Part shown: positions 8,164 to 17,184 of the stretch, piece by piece
Numbering within the stretch: position 1 is the stretch's first letter
Layout: each line of letters opens with the position of its first letter
DNA from: CALDSL01 sp039810245
GTDB lineage: Bacteria; Chloroflexota; Anaerolineae; Anaerolineales; Anaerolineaceae
DNA: 64,000 nucleotides
Assembly (NCBI GenBank): GCA_039810245.1
Contig: JBDHWQ010000018.1
Location: 1-64,000, forward strand
Direction: 5' to 3'
Translations under genes and position numbers: made by a program
Notes under the pieces: generated by a model
Told to the model about the DNA's origin: nothing
Database searches by the model: none
What the model saw: only the letters and a program-made list of their open reading frames with translations

Positions 8164-9366
8164 ATGGCGACAATGACACAAACTTTGCAAACCTGGAGCG
8201 CCAGGATTTCCCCGGCATGGCGCTGGGCGGGCGGCGCGTGGCTGGCCGCGCGTGTCACCTGGACAGCTTGGTCACTATTTATCTGGCAGATGGGGTTGAT
8301 GGCCGGCTTTGACGTACCGATGCGCTTCTACAGCAATGGCATCCAGCCTATCCAGGGCGGGCTGGCCGAACCGCTGCTGGCATTCTGGCAGCGCTGGGAT
8401 GCCATTCATTACCAGAGCATCCTCAGCGCAGGATACTCCGTGCCGTGGATTTCGGCCTTCTTCCCGCTCTACCCGCTGCTGGGGCGCGGCGTGCATGCGC
8501 TGACCGGGCTGCACCCACTGGGCGCGTTGATGGTGGTGAGCAGCATCGCGGCGCTGCTGGCGCTGGTGGTGCTGTACGAGCTGGTAGAAGAAGATTACGG
8601 CACTCCGGTGGCGCGCGCGGCGGTGGTGGCGGCGCTGCTGCTGCCCACCAGCTTTTTCTTTTTCACGCCATATCCTTCCTCGCTTTCGCTGCTATTCATC
8701 CTACTGGCGTACCGCTGGGCGCGGCGCAGGCAGTATCTGCTGGCCGGGTTGGCCGGGCTGGCCGGCGGGCTGACGCATGGAACCGGCGTGCCGCTGGTGC
8801 TGCTGCTGGGCGTTGTGGTTCTGCGCGACCTGTGGCCGCTGCTGCCGCTGCGCGCCGCGGGCAAGAGCCTACTACGTTTCAGCGCCCTGGCGGTGCCATT
8901 CACCCCGCTGATGGGTACGGCCTTATTCCTGGCCTGGCGTATGGCGCAAGGTTTCCCCGGCTACGCCGCGCTGCTGGAAAGCAAGTGGGCGCGCGGTTTC
9001 GAATGGCCGTGGATCTCGCTGCTCAACCTGCCGGTAACGCTGCTAGGCCCGTACACGCGCTGGAGCGGCTGGTCCGACACGCTGCTGATGCTGCTGGCCT
9101 TTATCGCGCTGGCATGGAGCTGGAAAAAGTTGGAACGCGAGCAGTGGGTATATTTCGCCGCGGCGCTGTTCTTCATCCTCTCCACACCGGTGCGCAGCTC
9201 GCCTCTGGTGGGTTTCGGGCGTTACGGGCTGATGATGTTCCCGCTGTACAGCGTGCTGGGCATGTGGGCGCAGAATCTACGCTTCAAGCGGCTGGCGTTT
9301 GCCCCGGCGCTGCTGGCGCAGTTTGTGCTGGTAACATTCTATTTCTTCTGGATGTGGGTAGACTAA
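8164..9366 (+). CDS. PIG-V-like mannosyltransferase, tandem paralogue (copy 2)
   Basis: This 400-residue multi-spanning protein is collinear with the preceding one: PAWRWAGGAWLAARV near the N-terminus, PIQGGLAEPLLAFWQRWDAI at the motif, and a matching membrane pattern to the C-terminus. RWDAIHY is intact at about residue 77. The pair looks like a tandem duplication whose copies have diverged in acceptor or donor use, or that form a heterodimer. The ribosome site is weak, which suggests translational coupling to the first copy. Confidence 0.75.
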   Translation: MATMTQTLQTWSARISPAWRWAGGAWLAARVTWTAWSLFIWQMGLMAGFDVPMRFYSNGIQPIQGGLAEPLLAFWQRWDAIHYQSILSAGYSVPWISAFFPLYPLLGRGVHALTGLHPLGALMVVSSIAALLALVVLYELVEEDYGTPVARAAVVAALLLPTSFFFFTPYPSSLSLLFILLAYRWARRRQYLLAGLAGLAGGLTHGTGVPLVLLLGVVVLRDLWPLLPLRAAGKSLLRFSALAVPFTPLMGTALFLAWRMAQGFPGYAALLESKWARGFEWPWISLLNLPVTLLGPYTRWSGWSDTLLMLLAFIALAWSWKKLEREQWVYFAAALFFILSTPVRSSPLVGFGRYGLMMFPLYSVLGMWAQNLRFKRLAFAPALLAQFVLVTFYFFWMWVD

Positions 9367-9441
9367 AACCACAGACGATTCCGCTGCGGCCGGCGCAAAG
9401 TAGGGTAGAATGGCTATCATCATGCGCGAGGTCGAACGGAT

Positions 9442-11598
9442 ATGAAACAATTGCTGCAAAATCTGCGTGACGGAAAAACCAGCGTCGTCGACGTGCCGCG
9501 CCCCATTCCCGGCCCGGGCACGGTGCTGGTGCGCACGCAGGCCTCGCTGGTAAGCGCCGGCACAGAACGCACGCTGGTTTCTTTTGCTGAAAAAAGCCTG
9601 GTGGGTAAGGCGCGCTCGCGCCCCGACCTGGTGCGCCAGGTGCTGGATAAAGCGCGGCGCGAGGGGGTGGTGGGCACGCTGCAAGCGGCATTTAATCGCC
9701 TGGACCAACCCATGCCGCTGGGATATTCGTCAGCCGGGATCGTGGTGGCAGTGGGCGCGGGTATGCAGGAATATAAGGTGGGTGACCGGGTAGCGTGCGC
9801 GGGCGGTAATCACGCCGTTCACGCCGAGTACGAAGTGGTTCCCAAAAACCTGCTGGCGACGCTGCCCGACCATGTCGATTTCGAATCGGCAGCGTTTACT
9901 ACGCTGGGCGCGATTGCCCTGCACGGCCTGCGGCTGGGCCGGCCGCAGCTTGGCGAGCGCGTTGCAGTCATCGGACTGGGGCTGCTGGGGATGATCGCGG
10001 TGCAACTGGCGCAGGCGGCCGGGTGCAGCGTGTTTGGTGTGGACCTGGCACCGCAGCGCGTGGAGATGGCGCGCCGGTTTGGCGCAGCCGCGGTGACGCG
10101 CGAGCAGGCCGAAAGCGCAGGAGCAGCCGCCAGCCAGGGCCAGGGCTTTGACCTGGTGCTGGTGTGCGCGGACGCGCGCTCCAACGACCCGATCCAACTG
10201 GCGGGGGCCCTGGCCCGCGATCGCGGGCGCGTGGTGGCGGTGGGCGCGGTGGGGCTGAATATACCCCGCAAGGTGTATTACGAGAAAGAGATTACCTTCC
10301 TGGTGTCGCGTTCTTATGGGCCGGGGCGCTATGACCTGGGTTACGAAGAAAAAGGACAGGATTACCCGCTGGGGTTCGTGCGCTGGACAGAAGGGCGCAA
10401 TCTGCAGGCGGTAGTGGACCTGCTGGCCGCAGGAAAGCTGGACGTACGCCCACTGATCAGCCACCGCTTCCCGATCGAGCGCGCGCCGGAAGCTTACGAG
10501 CTGATCACCGGCAAGAAGGGCGAGGCATTCCTGGGCGTACTGCTCACCTACCCGCCGGCGGATGCCGCTGCGCCACTGGCCAGCACGCGGGTAAGCAACC
10601 CGGCGGTCAAGCCGGTGAATGGTGCGCTGGGCGTCGTCGTGCTGGGCGCGGGAAATTACGCCACGGCGGTTTTCCTGCCGGCGGTGCAGGCCGCGGGCGG
10701 CGCGCGGCGCGTGGGCATCGCCTCGGCCTCCGGACTGACAGCACAGCACGCGGCCCAACGTTTTGGATTTGGCTACGCCAGCGCATCCGAGCAGGAAGTG
10801 CTCGAAGATCCGCAAGCGAACATAGTCGCGCTGCTGACGCGCCACAACCAGCATGCGCGCCAGGTGCTGGCGGCGCTTGCGCTGGGCAAGCATGTATTCT
10901 GTGAAAAGCCGCTGGCCATCCACACGGAAGAAGTGGACGCAATTGAGGCCGCGCTGGTGGCGGGAGAGCGTTTGCCGCTGCTGATGGTAGGCTTCAACCG
11001 CCGTTTTGCCCCGCTGGCGGTGCGGCTGAAAGACTTCCTGCAGAACTGCAACGAGCCACTGTACGCGCATTACCGCGTCAATGCCGGGTATATTCCCCTC
11101 AATCACTGGGTGCATGACCCCGAAATTGGCGGCGGGCGCATCGTGGGCGAGGGCTGCCACTTTATCGACTTTCTCAGTTTCCTGGCCGGCGGGCCGCCAG
11201 TGGACGTGCGCGCCGCGGGGCTGCCGGACGGCGGGCGCTATCGCCAGGACAACGTCGAAATGACCTTCCGCTACGCGGATGGCTCGCTGGGCACGGTGAC
11301 GTATCTGGCCAACGGCGATAAAAGCGTGCCGAAAGAACGCGTGGAAGTGTTCTGCGGCGGCAGCGTGGCGGTGCTGGATGACTTCCGCAGCCTGGAAACG
11401 GTGCGCGGCGGCAGCCGCAAGCGCCATGCCGGCATGCAGCAGGACAAGGGCCATAAAGCCGGCTGGCAGGCGTTTCTGGCGGCGTGCCAGAGCGGCGGTC
11501 CAGCGCCAATCCCTTATGAAGATTTGCTGGGCGTAACGCGCGCCAGTTTTGCCGCCCTGCGCGCGCTGGAAAGCGGAACGTGCGAGACGGTGACCTAG
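9442..11598 (+). CDS. Bi-domain oxidoreductase: medium-chain dehydrogenase plus Gfo/Idh/MocA domain
   Basis: A 718-residue fusion. Residues 1-375 resemble medium-chain zinc-type alcohol dehydrogenases (PMPLGYSSAGIVVAVGAG; NAD(P) loop GLGLLG at about 177). From about residue 394 a second Rossmann domain of the Gfo/Idh/MocA type follows (VVVLGAGNYATAVFLPA; CEKPLA near 487; GEGCHFIDF). Such fusions occur in glycan clusters beside heparinase II/III proteins and are thought to act on nucleotide-sugar or sugar intermediates; the substrate is not established. The stop overlaps the heparinase start by 19 bases, which strongly supports joint function. The start is preceded by GAGG and a possible TAGAAT -10 near 9406. 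Confidence 0.85.
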   Translation: MKQLLQNLRDGKTSVVDVPRPIPGPGTVLVRTQASLVSAGTERTLVSFAEKSLVGKARSRPDLVRQVLDKARREGVVGTLQAAFNRLDQPMPLGYSSAGIVVAVGAGMQEYKVGDRVACAGGNHAVHAEYEVVPKNLLATLPDHVDFESAAFTTLGAIALHGLRLGRPQLGERVAVIGLGLLGMIAVQLAQAAGCSVFGVDLAPQRVEMARRFGAAAVTREQAESAGAAASQGQGFDLVLVCADARSNDPIQLAGALARDRGRVVAVGAVGLNIPRKVYYEKEITFLVSRSYGPGRYDLGYEEKGQDYPLGFVRWTEGRNLQAVVDLLAAGKLDVRPLISHRFPIERAPEAYELITGKKGEAFLGVLLTYPPADAAAPLASTRVSNPAVKPVNGALGVVVLGAGNYATAVFLPAVQAAGGARRVGIASASGLTAQHAAQRFGFGYASASEQEVLEDPQANIVALLTRHNQHARQVLAALALGKHVFCEKPLAIHTEEVDAIEAALVAGERLPLLMVGFNRRFAPLAVRLKDFLQNCNEPLYAHYRVNAGYIPLNHWVHDPEIGGGRIVGEGCHFIDFLSFLAGGPPVDVRAAGLPDGGRYRQDNVEMTFRYADGSLGTVTYLANGDKSVPKERVEVFCGGSVAVLDDFRSLETVRGGSRKRHAGMQQDKGHKAGWQAFLAACQSGGPAPIPYEDLLGVTRASFAALRALESGTCETVT

Positions 11599-13538
11599 CC
11601 ATCAACCCGTTCTTCCGGCTGCCGGAGCGCCTGCGAACCGCTTGGAAAGCAGCGTGGCAGCTTGGACCCGGCCCGGTAGTGCTCAACGGTGTATACCGGC
11701 TGGGGATGCGTAGCGGGCACTTGCGCCGGGTAACGCCACCCACCACGGAAGAACGCGCGTATCCCCTGCGACTGAGCGCGTTGCTGCCGGATGGTTTTGC
11801 GACCCAATATCGCGCATGGGCAGCGCAGTACCCCGCCCTGACTGCGGAAGCGCAGCGCGAGGCGGACGAAATTATCGGCGGAGAGGTGCGGCTGTTCGGC
11901 AGCGAGCCGGTGGAGCTGGCTCTGGCGCCGCGCGCGCCGCTGGCACATTGGACGGCTTACGAAGGGCGCGGCGAGGATGGCGCGGACATCAAGCTCACCT
12001 GGGAACCAGCACGCTTTGGTTGGGCTTTGACACTGGCGCGAGCTTACCTGCTGCGTAATGATGACGCCTATGCGCAGTGCTTCTGGCAGAACCTCGAAAC
12101 CTTCCTGGATGCTAACCCGAACAACCTGGGGCCGAACTGGGCTTCGGCGCAAGAAGTTGCGTTGCGGCTGATCAGCGCCACGCTGGCAGCCAGCGCCATG
12201 CAGGAAAGCGTGGAAAGCACCCCCGCCCGCCTGGAACTGCTGGCGCGCGCCGTGGCGCAGCACGCGCAGCGCATCCCGCCCACATTGCTGTACGCGCGCT
12301 CGCAGGGCAACAACCACCTGCTGACGGAAGCCGCCGGGCTGCTGACCGCCGGGATGCTCCTGCCGGATCATCCACGTGCTGGAGAATGGGCGCGGCTGGG
12401 CTGGACCTGGCTGGAACGCGGCCTGTGCGAGCAGATCGGCGCGGACGGGACATACGCGCAGCACAGCGCCAATTATCACCGGTTGATGCTGCAAACCGCG
12501 CTGTGGGGGCAGCGGGTTGGCGCAGCCCTGGGGCTGGAATATCGCCCGGAAGCCCACGCGCGGCTGGCAAACGCCGTCGAATGGCTGCTGGCGCGCATGG
12601 ACTACGCCAGCGGGCATTGCCTCAACCTGGGGTCAAATGATGGAGCCTATATCCTGCCCCTGGCGCCGGGCGGCTATTGCGATTACCGCCCGGTGGCGCA
12701 GGCCGCGGCGCGCGCATTTTTGAACCGGCCTGCCTTTCCACCCGGCGCGTGGGATGAATTCGGCCTGTGGCTGGGGCTGGTGCTGGTCGACCAGCCAACG
12801 CTGCCGCAGCCGGCGGAATCCACCATCCTTCGCGGCGCAGAAACATGGGCCAGCCTGCGGGCTGTGCATTTCGCCGGGCGTCCATCCCAGGCCGACCAAC
12901 TGCACGTGGATGTGTGGTGGCGCGGCGCATATATCGCGCGTGATGCGGGTACATTCCGCTACACCGCCCCGGCTCCGTGGGAGAATGCGCTGGCGCGTAC
13001 AGAAGCCCACAACACACTCACGCTGGACGGGCGCGACCAGATGCTGCGCGCGGGAAAATTCCTGTGGCTGGATTGGGCCCAGGCGCGCGTGCTGGCGAGC
13101 GCGCCAGGAAAGTTCGTGGAAGCAGAGCATGGTGGCTACCGCGGCCAGGGGGTGACCCACCGACGGCGGCTGGAACTTGCGCCCAACGGCTGGCTGGTAA
13201 CCGACCACATGGTAGGCGCGGGCGAGCACAGCGCCGTGCTGCACTGGCTGCTGCCAGATTGGCCCTGGATGTTGGATGGCCGCCGGCTGGCGCTGGTTGG
13301 GCCAGCGGGGCGCGTGACTCTCGAGTTGGGGCTGGACGGAGGCAACGTGCAGACCTGGGGCATGCAACTCATCCGCTGCGGCGAAATGCTGTTTGGCGAA
13401 GACGACTACCCCTCCACGCTGGGCTGGTATTCGCCCACGTACCAGCAGAAGCTGCCGGCGCTGTCCTTGCGCCTGGGCGCGCGCGGACTGCTGCCGATCC
13501 AGTTTACCAGCCGGTTTACGTTCTATGATGAGGTCTGA
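11580..13538 (+). CDS. Heparinase II/III family protein (polysaccharide lyase-like)
   Basis: This 652-residue protein has an all-alpha toroid N-terminal part (NNHLLTEAAG near residue 243) and the heparinase II/III beta-sandwich part (ADQLHVDVWWRG near 437, RDAGTFRY, AHNTLTLDGRDQM near 476). The family cleaves uronate-containing polysaccharides by beta-elimination, usually outside the cell. I see no signal peptide, so this member may work inside the cell on a precursor, as suggested for copies paired with bi-domain oxidoreductases. It begins with GTG inside the oxidoreductase gene and ends 2 bases before the next glycosyltransferase start: a tight three-gene operon. Confidence 0.8.
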   Translation: MRDGDLAINPFFRLPERLRTAWKAAWQLGPGPVVLNGVYRLGMRSGHLRRVTPPTTEERAYPLRLSALLPDGFATQYRAWAAQYPALTAEAQREADEIIGGEVRLFGSEPVELALAPRAPLAHWTAYEGRGEDGADIKLTWEPARFGWALTLARAYLLRNDDAYAQCFWQNLETFLDANPNNLGPNWASAQEVALRLISATLAASAMQESVESTPARLELLARAVAQHAQRIPPTLLYARSQGNNHLLTEAAGLLTAGMLLPDHPRAGEWARLGWTWLERGLCEQIGADGTYAQHSANYHRLMLQTALWGQRVGAALGLEYRPEAHARLANAVEWLLARMDYASGHCLNLGSNDGAYILPLAPGGYCDYRPVAQAAARAFLNRPAFPPGAWDEFGLWLGLVLVDQPTLPQPAESTILRGAETWASLRAVHFAGRPSQADQLHVDVWWRGAYIARDAGTFRYTAPAPWENALARTEAHNTLTLDGRDQMLRAGKFLWLDWAQARVLASAPGKFVEAEHGGYRGQGVTHRRRLELAPNGWLVTDHMVGAGEHSAVLHWLLPDWPWMLDGRRLALVGPAGRVTLELGLDGGNVQTWGMQLIRCGEMLFGEDDYPSTLGWYSPTYQQKLPALSLRLGARGLLPIQFTSRFTFYDEV

Positions 13539-13540
13539 GC

Positions 13541-14761
13541 GTGCATATCCTGCTGATCCACCAATCCTTTGCCGCGCTGGATGAAGTTGGCGGAACGCGG
13601 CACATCGAAATGGCGCGCTATCTGGTGCAGCGCGGCCACCGCGTGACGGTGATTGCCAGCACGGTCAATTACCTGACCGGAAAATCGCGTACCGGGCGGT
13701 TCCGGCTGGCCTATCGCCAGGACGCCGAGCCGGGGATTACCATCCTGCGCGCCTACACCTACCCGGCCTTCCACCGCAGCTTTGTGCATCGCTTTTTCAG
13801 CTTTATCAGCTTTATGCTCTCCTCCTTTCTTGCCGGGCTGGGCGTGCGTGGCGTCGACCTGGTGTGGGGCTCGTCGCCACCGATTTTTCAGGGCGTCACC
13901 GCCTGGCTGCTGGCACGGCTCAAAGGCGCGCCATTCCTGTTCGAAGTGCGAGACTTGTGGCCGGAGTTTCCCATCGCGGTAGGCGTGCTGCGCCACCCGC
14001 TATTCATCCGTCTGTCACGCTGGCTGGAGCGTTTTCTGTATCGCCGCGCCGACTGGGTAGTAGTCAATTCGCCCGGATTCCTGGAACACGTGCGCCGGCG
14101 GGGAGCGCGCCAGGTGACCCTGGTGCCCAATGGCGCAGACCCGGCTATGTTTGACCCGGCCCAGGATGGCGCGGCCTTCCGCGCGCGGAATGGGCTGGAG
14201 CACAAGTTCGTGGTGCTGTATGCCGGCGCGCACGGCGTGTCTAACGATCTGGGCGTGGTGATCGATGCTGCGGCGCTGCTGCGCGACCTGCCGGGGGTGC
14301 ATTTTGTGCTGTTAGGAGATGGCAAAGATAAGCCCGGTTTGCAGACGCGGGCAAAAGAACTGGGGCTTGCCAATGTCAGCTTCCTGCCCTCGGTCAGCAA
14401 GCTGGACATACCTGATGCGCTGGCCGGCAGCGATGCCTGCATTGCCATCCTCAAGCCACTGGAGATGTACAAGACCACCTACCCCAACAAAGTATTCGAC
14501 TACATGGCGGCCGGGCGGCCGGTGGTGCTGGCCATTGATGGTGTGGTGCGCGAAGTAGTGGAAACCGCCGGGTGCGGGTTGTTCGCCCAGCCGGGTGACG
14601 CGGCGGCGATGGCAGCCGCGGTGCGCGCGCTGGCAATCGACCCGGATGCGGCGCGGCGCATGGGCGCAGCCGGACGATCGTACGTCAGCCGGCACTTCAA
14701 CCGTGCCGACCTGTCGAGGCAGTTGGCTGAACTGATGGAAGAGATGCGTGCCGCGCGTTGA
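13541..14761 (+). CDS. WbuB-like GT4 glycosyltransferase
   Basis: This 406-residue GT-B protein begins MHILLIHQSF with GGTRHIEMARYLVQRGH, as in WbuB-type family 4 glycosyltransferases that transfer N-acetyl-fucosamine-type or related sugars. The donor half has KTTYPNKVFDYMAAGRPVVL and RMGAAGR, typical of the family. A GTG at 13541 directly follows the heparinase stop. As third gene of the oxidoreductase-heparinase set it probably adds a modified sugar, perhaps the one made by the oxidoreductase. That functional link is inference. Confidence 0.85.
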   Translation: MHILLIHQSFAALDEVGGTRHIEMARYLVQRGHRVTVIASTVNYLTGKSRTGRFRLAYRQDAEPGITILRAYTYPAFHRSFVHRFFSFISFMLSSFLAGLGVRGVDLVWGSSPPIFQGVTAWLLARLKGAPFLFEVRDLWPEFPIAVGVLRHPLFIRLSRWLERFLYRRADWVVVNSPGFLEHVRRRGARQVTLVPNGADPAMFDPAQDGAAFRARNGLEHKFVVLYAGAHGVSNDLGVVIDAAALLRDLPGVHFVLLGDGKDKPGLQTRAKELGLANVSFLPSVSKLDIPDALAGSDACIAILKPLEMYKTTYPNKVFDYMAAGRPVVLAIDGVVREVVETAGCGLFAQPGDAAAMAAAVRALAIDPDAARRMGAAGRSYVSRHFNRADLSRQLAELMEEMRAAR

Positions 14762-14837
14762 CGCGCGCTAGCGTGGGGCTGTGGTATGATGAATGCAACG
14801 CCCAAGCAGCAGAAAATGGCAAAATGACGGCGCACCT

Positions 14838-15629
14838 ATGCAAGCGGAACCTGACCTGACCACGCAAGAACCGATTATCGAAGCCCGCGATTTGCACCTG
14901 TATTACGGCAGCTTCCGGGCGGTCAAGGATATCGACCTGAAGGTCTATCCTCACCGTATCACGGCCATTATCGGCCCATCGGGCTGCGGAAAAAGCACCG
15001 TGCTGCGCTCATTCAACCGCATGAACGATTTCGTGCCCGGTTTCCACCTGGATGGGCAAATTCTGTACCACAACCAGAATATCTACGCGCCCGAGGTAGA
15101 CCCGGTGGCGATCCGCGGGCGGATCGGGATGGTGTTCCAGAAGCCTAACCCCTTCCCCAAATCGATCTATGAAAACGTGGCATGGGGAGCGCGCATCAGC
15201 GGACAGCGCGCCGAACTGGGCGAGCTGGTAGAACAATCGCTGCGCCAGGTGGCATTATGGGATGAAGTCAAAGATCAACTGCATACCAACGCGCTGTCGC
15301 TGAATGGCGGGCAGCAGCAGCGGCTGTGCATCGCGCGTGCGCTGGCGGTGCGGCCTGAGATCATCCTGATGGATGAGCCTGCCTCTGCGCTTGACCCGAT
15401 TGCCACGCTGAAGATCGAAGACCTGATGCGCGAGCTTTCGGCAACCTATACGATCATCATCGTGACGCATAACATGCAGCAGGCCGCGCGCGCGTCGGAC
15501 ATGACCGCCTTCTTCACCATGGACGAAGACCGCGCCGGGGTCATGGTAGAATATGATCAAACCGCGAAGTTATTTACCGCGCCCAGCGACCAGCGAACGG
15601 AAGATTACATCACCGGGCGTTTTGGTTAA
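14838..15629 (+). CDS. pstB: Phosphate ABC transporter ATP-binding protein
   Basis: This 263-residue ABC ATPase has the PstB pattern: GPSGCGKST near residue 45, NRMNDFVPG, the Q-loop segment FQKPNPFP, IYENVAWGAR, the signature LNGGQQQRL (Ser to Asn in the usual LSGGQ), ILMDEPASALDP and THNMQQAARASD. It powers high-affinity phosphate import in a PstSCAB complex. pstS, pstC and pstA are not in the window. An in-frame ATG at 14793 directly follows a TATGAT (14785-14790), so transcription probably starts after it; I chose 14838, which lacks a good Shine-Dalgarno. phoU follows 20 bases later. Confidence 0.9.
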   Translation: MQAEPDLTTQEPIIEARDLHLYYGSFRAVKDIDLKVYPHRITAIIGPSGCGKSTVLRSFNRMNDFVPGFHLDGQILYHNQNIYAPEVDPVAIRGRIGMVFQKPNPFPKSIYENVAWGARISGQRAELGELVEQSLRQVALWDEVKDQLHTNALSLNGGQQQRLCIARALAVRPEIILMDEPASALDPIATLKIEDLMRELSATYTIIIVTHNMQQAARASDMTAFFTMDEDRAGVMVEYDQTAKLFTAPSDQRTEDYITGRFG

Positions 15630-15649
15630 GGGCAGGCAATGAGGTGGGT

Positions 15650-16336
15650 ATGGCTCGCGATACACTGAACAGGCATATGCGCCAGATTGAGGATGAGGTA
15701 CTGCTGCTGGGCAGTATGGTCGAGGAATCGCTGATGAGCGCGATGACCGCGCTGCAGCAGCGCGACGTGCCACTGGCGCGCAGCGTGTTCGAAGCCGACC
15801 GCGGCATTAATGAAAAGCGCTACGCCATCGAGAACGCCATTCTGATCACGATTGCCACGCAGCAGCCCATGGCGCGCGACCTGCGCCTGCTGGCCGCGGT
15901 GCTGGAAGTGACAACAGAACTGGAGCGCATGGGCGATTACGCCAAGGGCATTGCCAAAGTGGTGATCCGGCTGAAGGATGCAGATGTGCCCATCCCCATG
16001 GACGACCTGAACGAGATGGCTGAGCGCGGGCTGGATATGCTAAAACAGGCGCTGACGGCGTTCATTGAAGAAGACGCGGCGCGGGCGGCGGAGATCCCCA
16101 AACAGGACGATGCCGTGGACGAGCTGTACCTGCGCGTATATCATAAAACCATGGAAACCATCATCGCCACCCCGGCAATGGTGGACAGTATCAACCTGAT
16201 GATGTGGGTGGCGCATAACCTGGAGCGGCTGGCTGATCGCGTGACCAATATCTGCGAGCGAACAGTGTTCATCGCCACCGGTGAGCTGATGGAAATGGAC
16301 ATCAGCACCGACGAAGACGATGATTCGCAAGACTGA
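15650..16336 (+). CDS. phoU: Phosphate signalling protein PhoU
   Basis: This 228-residue helical protein has the two PhoU repeats: first with LLGSMVEESLMSAMTAL and ITIATQQPMARDLRLL, second with MLKQALTAFIEEDAARA and the conserved run MMWVAHNLERLADRVTNICE. PhoU binds metal clusters and links Pst transport to the PhoR sensor and to polyphosphate homeostasis. A GTG at 15644 is an alternative start two codons earlier. The gene follows pstB and is closed by a strong terminator at 16341, separating it from the kinase-CHAD operon. Confidence 0.92.
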   Translation: MARDTLNRHMRQIEDEVLLLGSMVEESLMSAMTALQQRDVPLARSVFEADRGINEKRYAIENAILITIATQQPMARDLRLLAAVLEVTTELERMGDYAKGIAKVVIRLKDADVPIPMDDLNEMAERGLDMLKQALTAFIEEDAARAAEIPKQDDAVDELYLRVYHKTMETIIATPAMVDSINLMMWVAHNLERLADRVTNICERTVFIATGELMEMDISTDEDDDSQD

Positions 16337-16340
16337 ATCC

Positions 16341-16371
16341 AAAACGCCCTCATCACGAGGGCGTTTTGTTT
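16341..16371 (+). terminator. Rho-independent terminator after phoU
   Basis: An 11-base stem (AAAACGCCCTC with GAGGGCGTTTT) with a 5-base loop ends in TTTTGTTT. The hairpin is at 16341-16367. Confidence 0.9.
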
Positions 16372-16397
16372 ATGGGCATCGCTACGCGCAAAGCTGC

Positions 16398-16403
16398 TAT
16401 AAT
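16398..16403 (+). promoter_or_regulatory. -10 element of the kinase-CHAD-phosphatase operon
   Basis: TATAAT at 16398-16403 lies 35 bases before the first kinase ATG and directly after the phoU terminator, so the five-gene operon seems to have its own promoter. No good -35 is visible. Confidence 0.45.
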
Positions 16404-16438
16404 TTTTATAGGAAAAGTCGATATTCAAGCGAGGCGCG

Positions 16439-17182
16439 ATGCTACGCAATGGGGATTATCAGGGCAAGTTGATCGTCGTCGAGGGCATCGACGGCAGCGG
16501 AAAATCCACGCAAATTGATCTGGCGTACAAATGGCTGCAAAGCCAGGGCAAGACGGTATATTTCAGCGAGTGGAACTCGTCTGAACTGGTAAAGAGCACC
16601 ACGCGGCTGGCAAAGAGCGAAAAGCTGTTTACTCCCACCACGTTCAGCCTGCTGCAGGCCACCGATTTCGCCGACCGCTGGGAGAACCGCATTCTGCCGA
16701 TGCTGAAAGCCGGGGCCATCGTGCTGGCCGACCGCTACGCTTTCACCGCGTTTGCGCGAGACGTAGCGCGTGGTGTCGACCCGATGTGGGTGCGCAATCT
16801 ATATTCTTTCGCGATACAGCCCCACCTGGTACTGTACTTCCACGTTCCCCTGGATGTGGCTGTGGAACGCATCCTTTCAGCGCGCGCTAAGATCAAATAC
16901 TACGAAGCCGGGATGGACCTGGGACTCTCAGACAGTAAAGTTACCAGCTTCCGACTGTTCCAGCAGCGCATCCTGGACGAATATGACAAAATGATCTATG
17001 AGTTCGGCTTTACGGTAATCGACGGCACACAAAGCGTGGAAAAGCAGCAGAAACAGGTGCGCGCGCTGTTCAAGAAAGCTATGCTGGGATGGGATGGCCT
17101 GCCCAGCCCGGCAACTGTACGTCGCAAGAGCCTGCGCAAGAAGATCACGCAGGTGATTTCAAACGTGCGCCAGGGAGATTAG
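16439..17182 (+). CDS. Thymidylate-kinase-like P-loop kinase (first of tandem pair)
   Basis: This 247-residue protein matches the thymidylate kinase fold: EGIDGSGKST at residues 15-24 (P-loop lysine K22), the DRY motif near residue 98 (VLADRYAFTAFARD), and the core strand LVLYFHVPLDVAVERI. dTMP kinases make dTDP from dTMP and ATP. The protein is longer than typical Tmk (about 205-215 residues) with a basic C-terminal tail (RRKSLRKK). A paralogue starts 2 bases after its stop, and the operon continues into CHAD, phosphoesterase and HD genes. Either it is a true dTMP kinase or a relative that uses another phosphate donor or acceptor; the context makes me suspect the latter. Confidence 0.75.
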   Translation: MLRNGDYQGKLIVVEGIDGSGKSTQIDLAYKWLQSQGKTVYFSEWNSSELVKSTTRLAKSEKLFTPTTFSLLQATDFADRWENRILPMLKAGAIVLADRYAFTAFARDVARGVDPMWVRNLYSFAIQPHLVLYFHVPLDVAVERILSARAKIKYYEAGMDLGLSDSKVTSFRLFQQRILDEYDKMIYEFGFTVIDGTQSVEKQQKQVRALFKKAMLGWDGLPSPATVRRKSLRKKITQVISNVRQGD

Positions 17183-17184
17183 CC

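Noticed and set aside
8445..9470. 341-codon open frame overlapping the second PIG-V-like gene
   Set aside because: Same-strand other frame, Ala/Gly/Arg-rich, typical of GC shadow; the true frame has membrane segments and RWDAIHY.
9730..11454. 574-codon open frame on the minus strand
   Set aside because: It lies wholly opposite the bi-domain oxidoreductase, whose motifs are clear. Such long antisense frames follow from the GC-rich third-position bias; the translation shows no domain.
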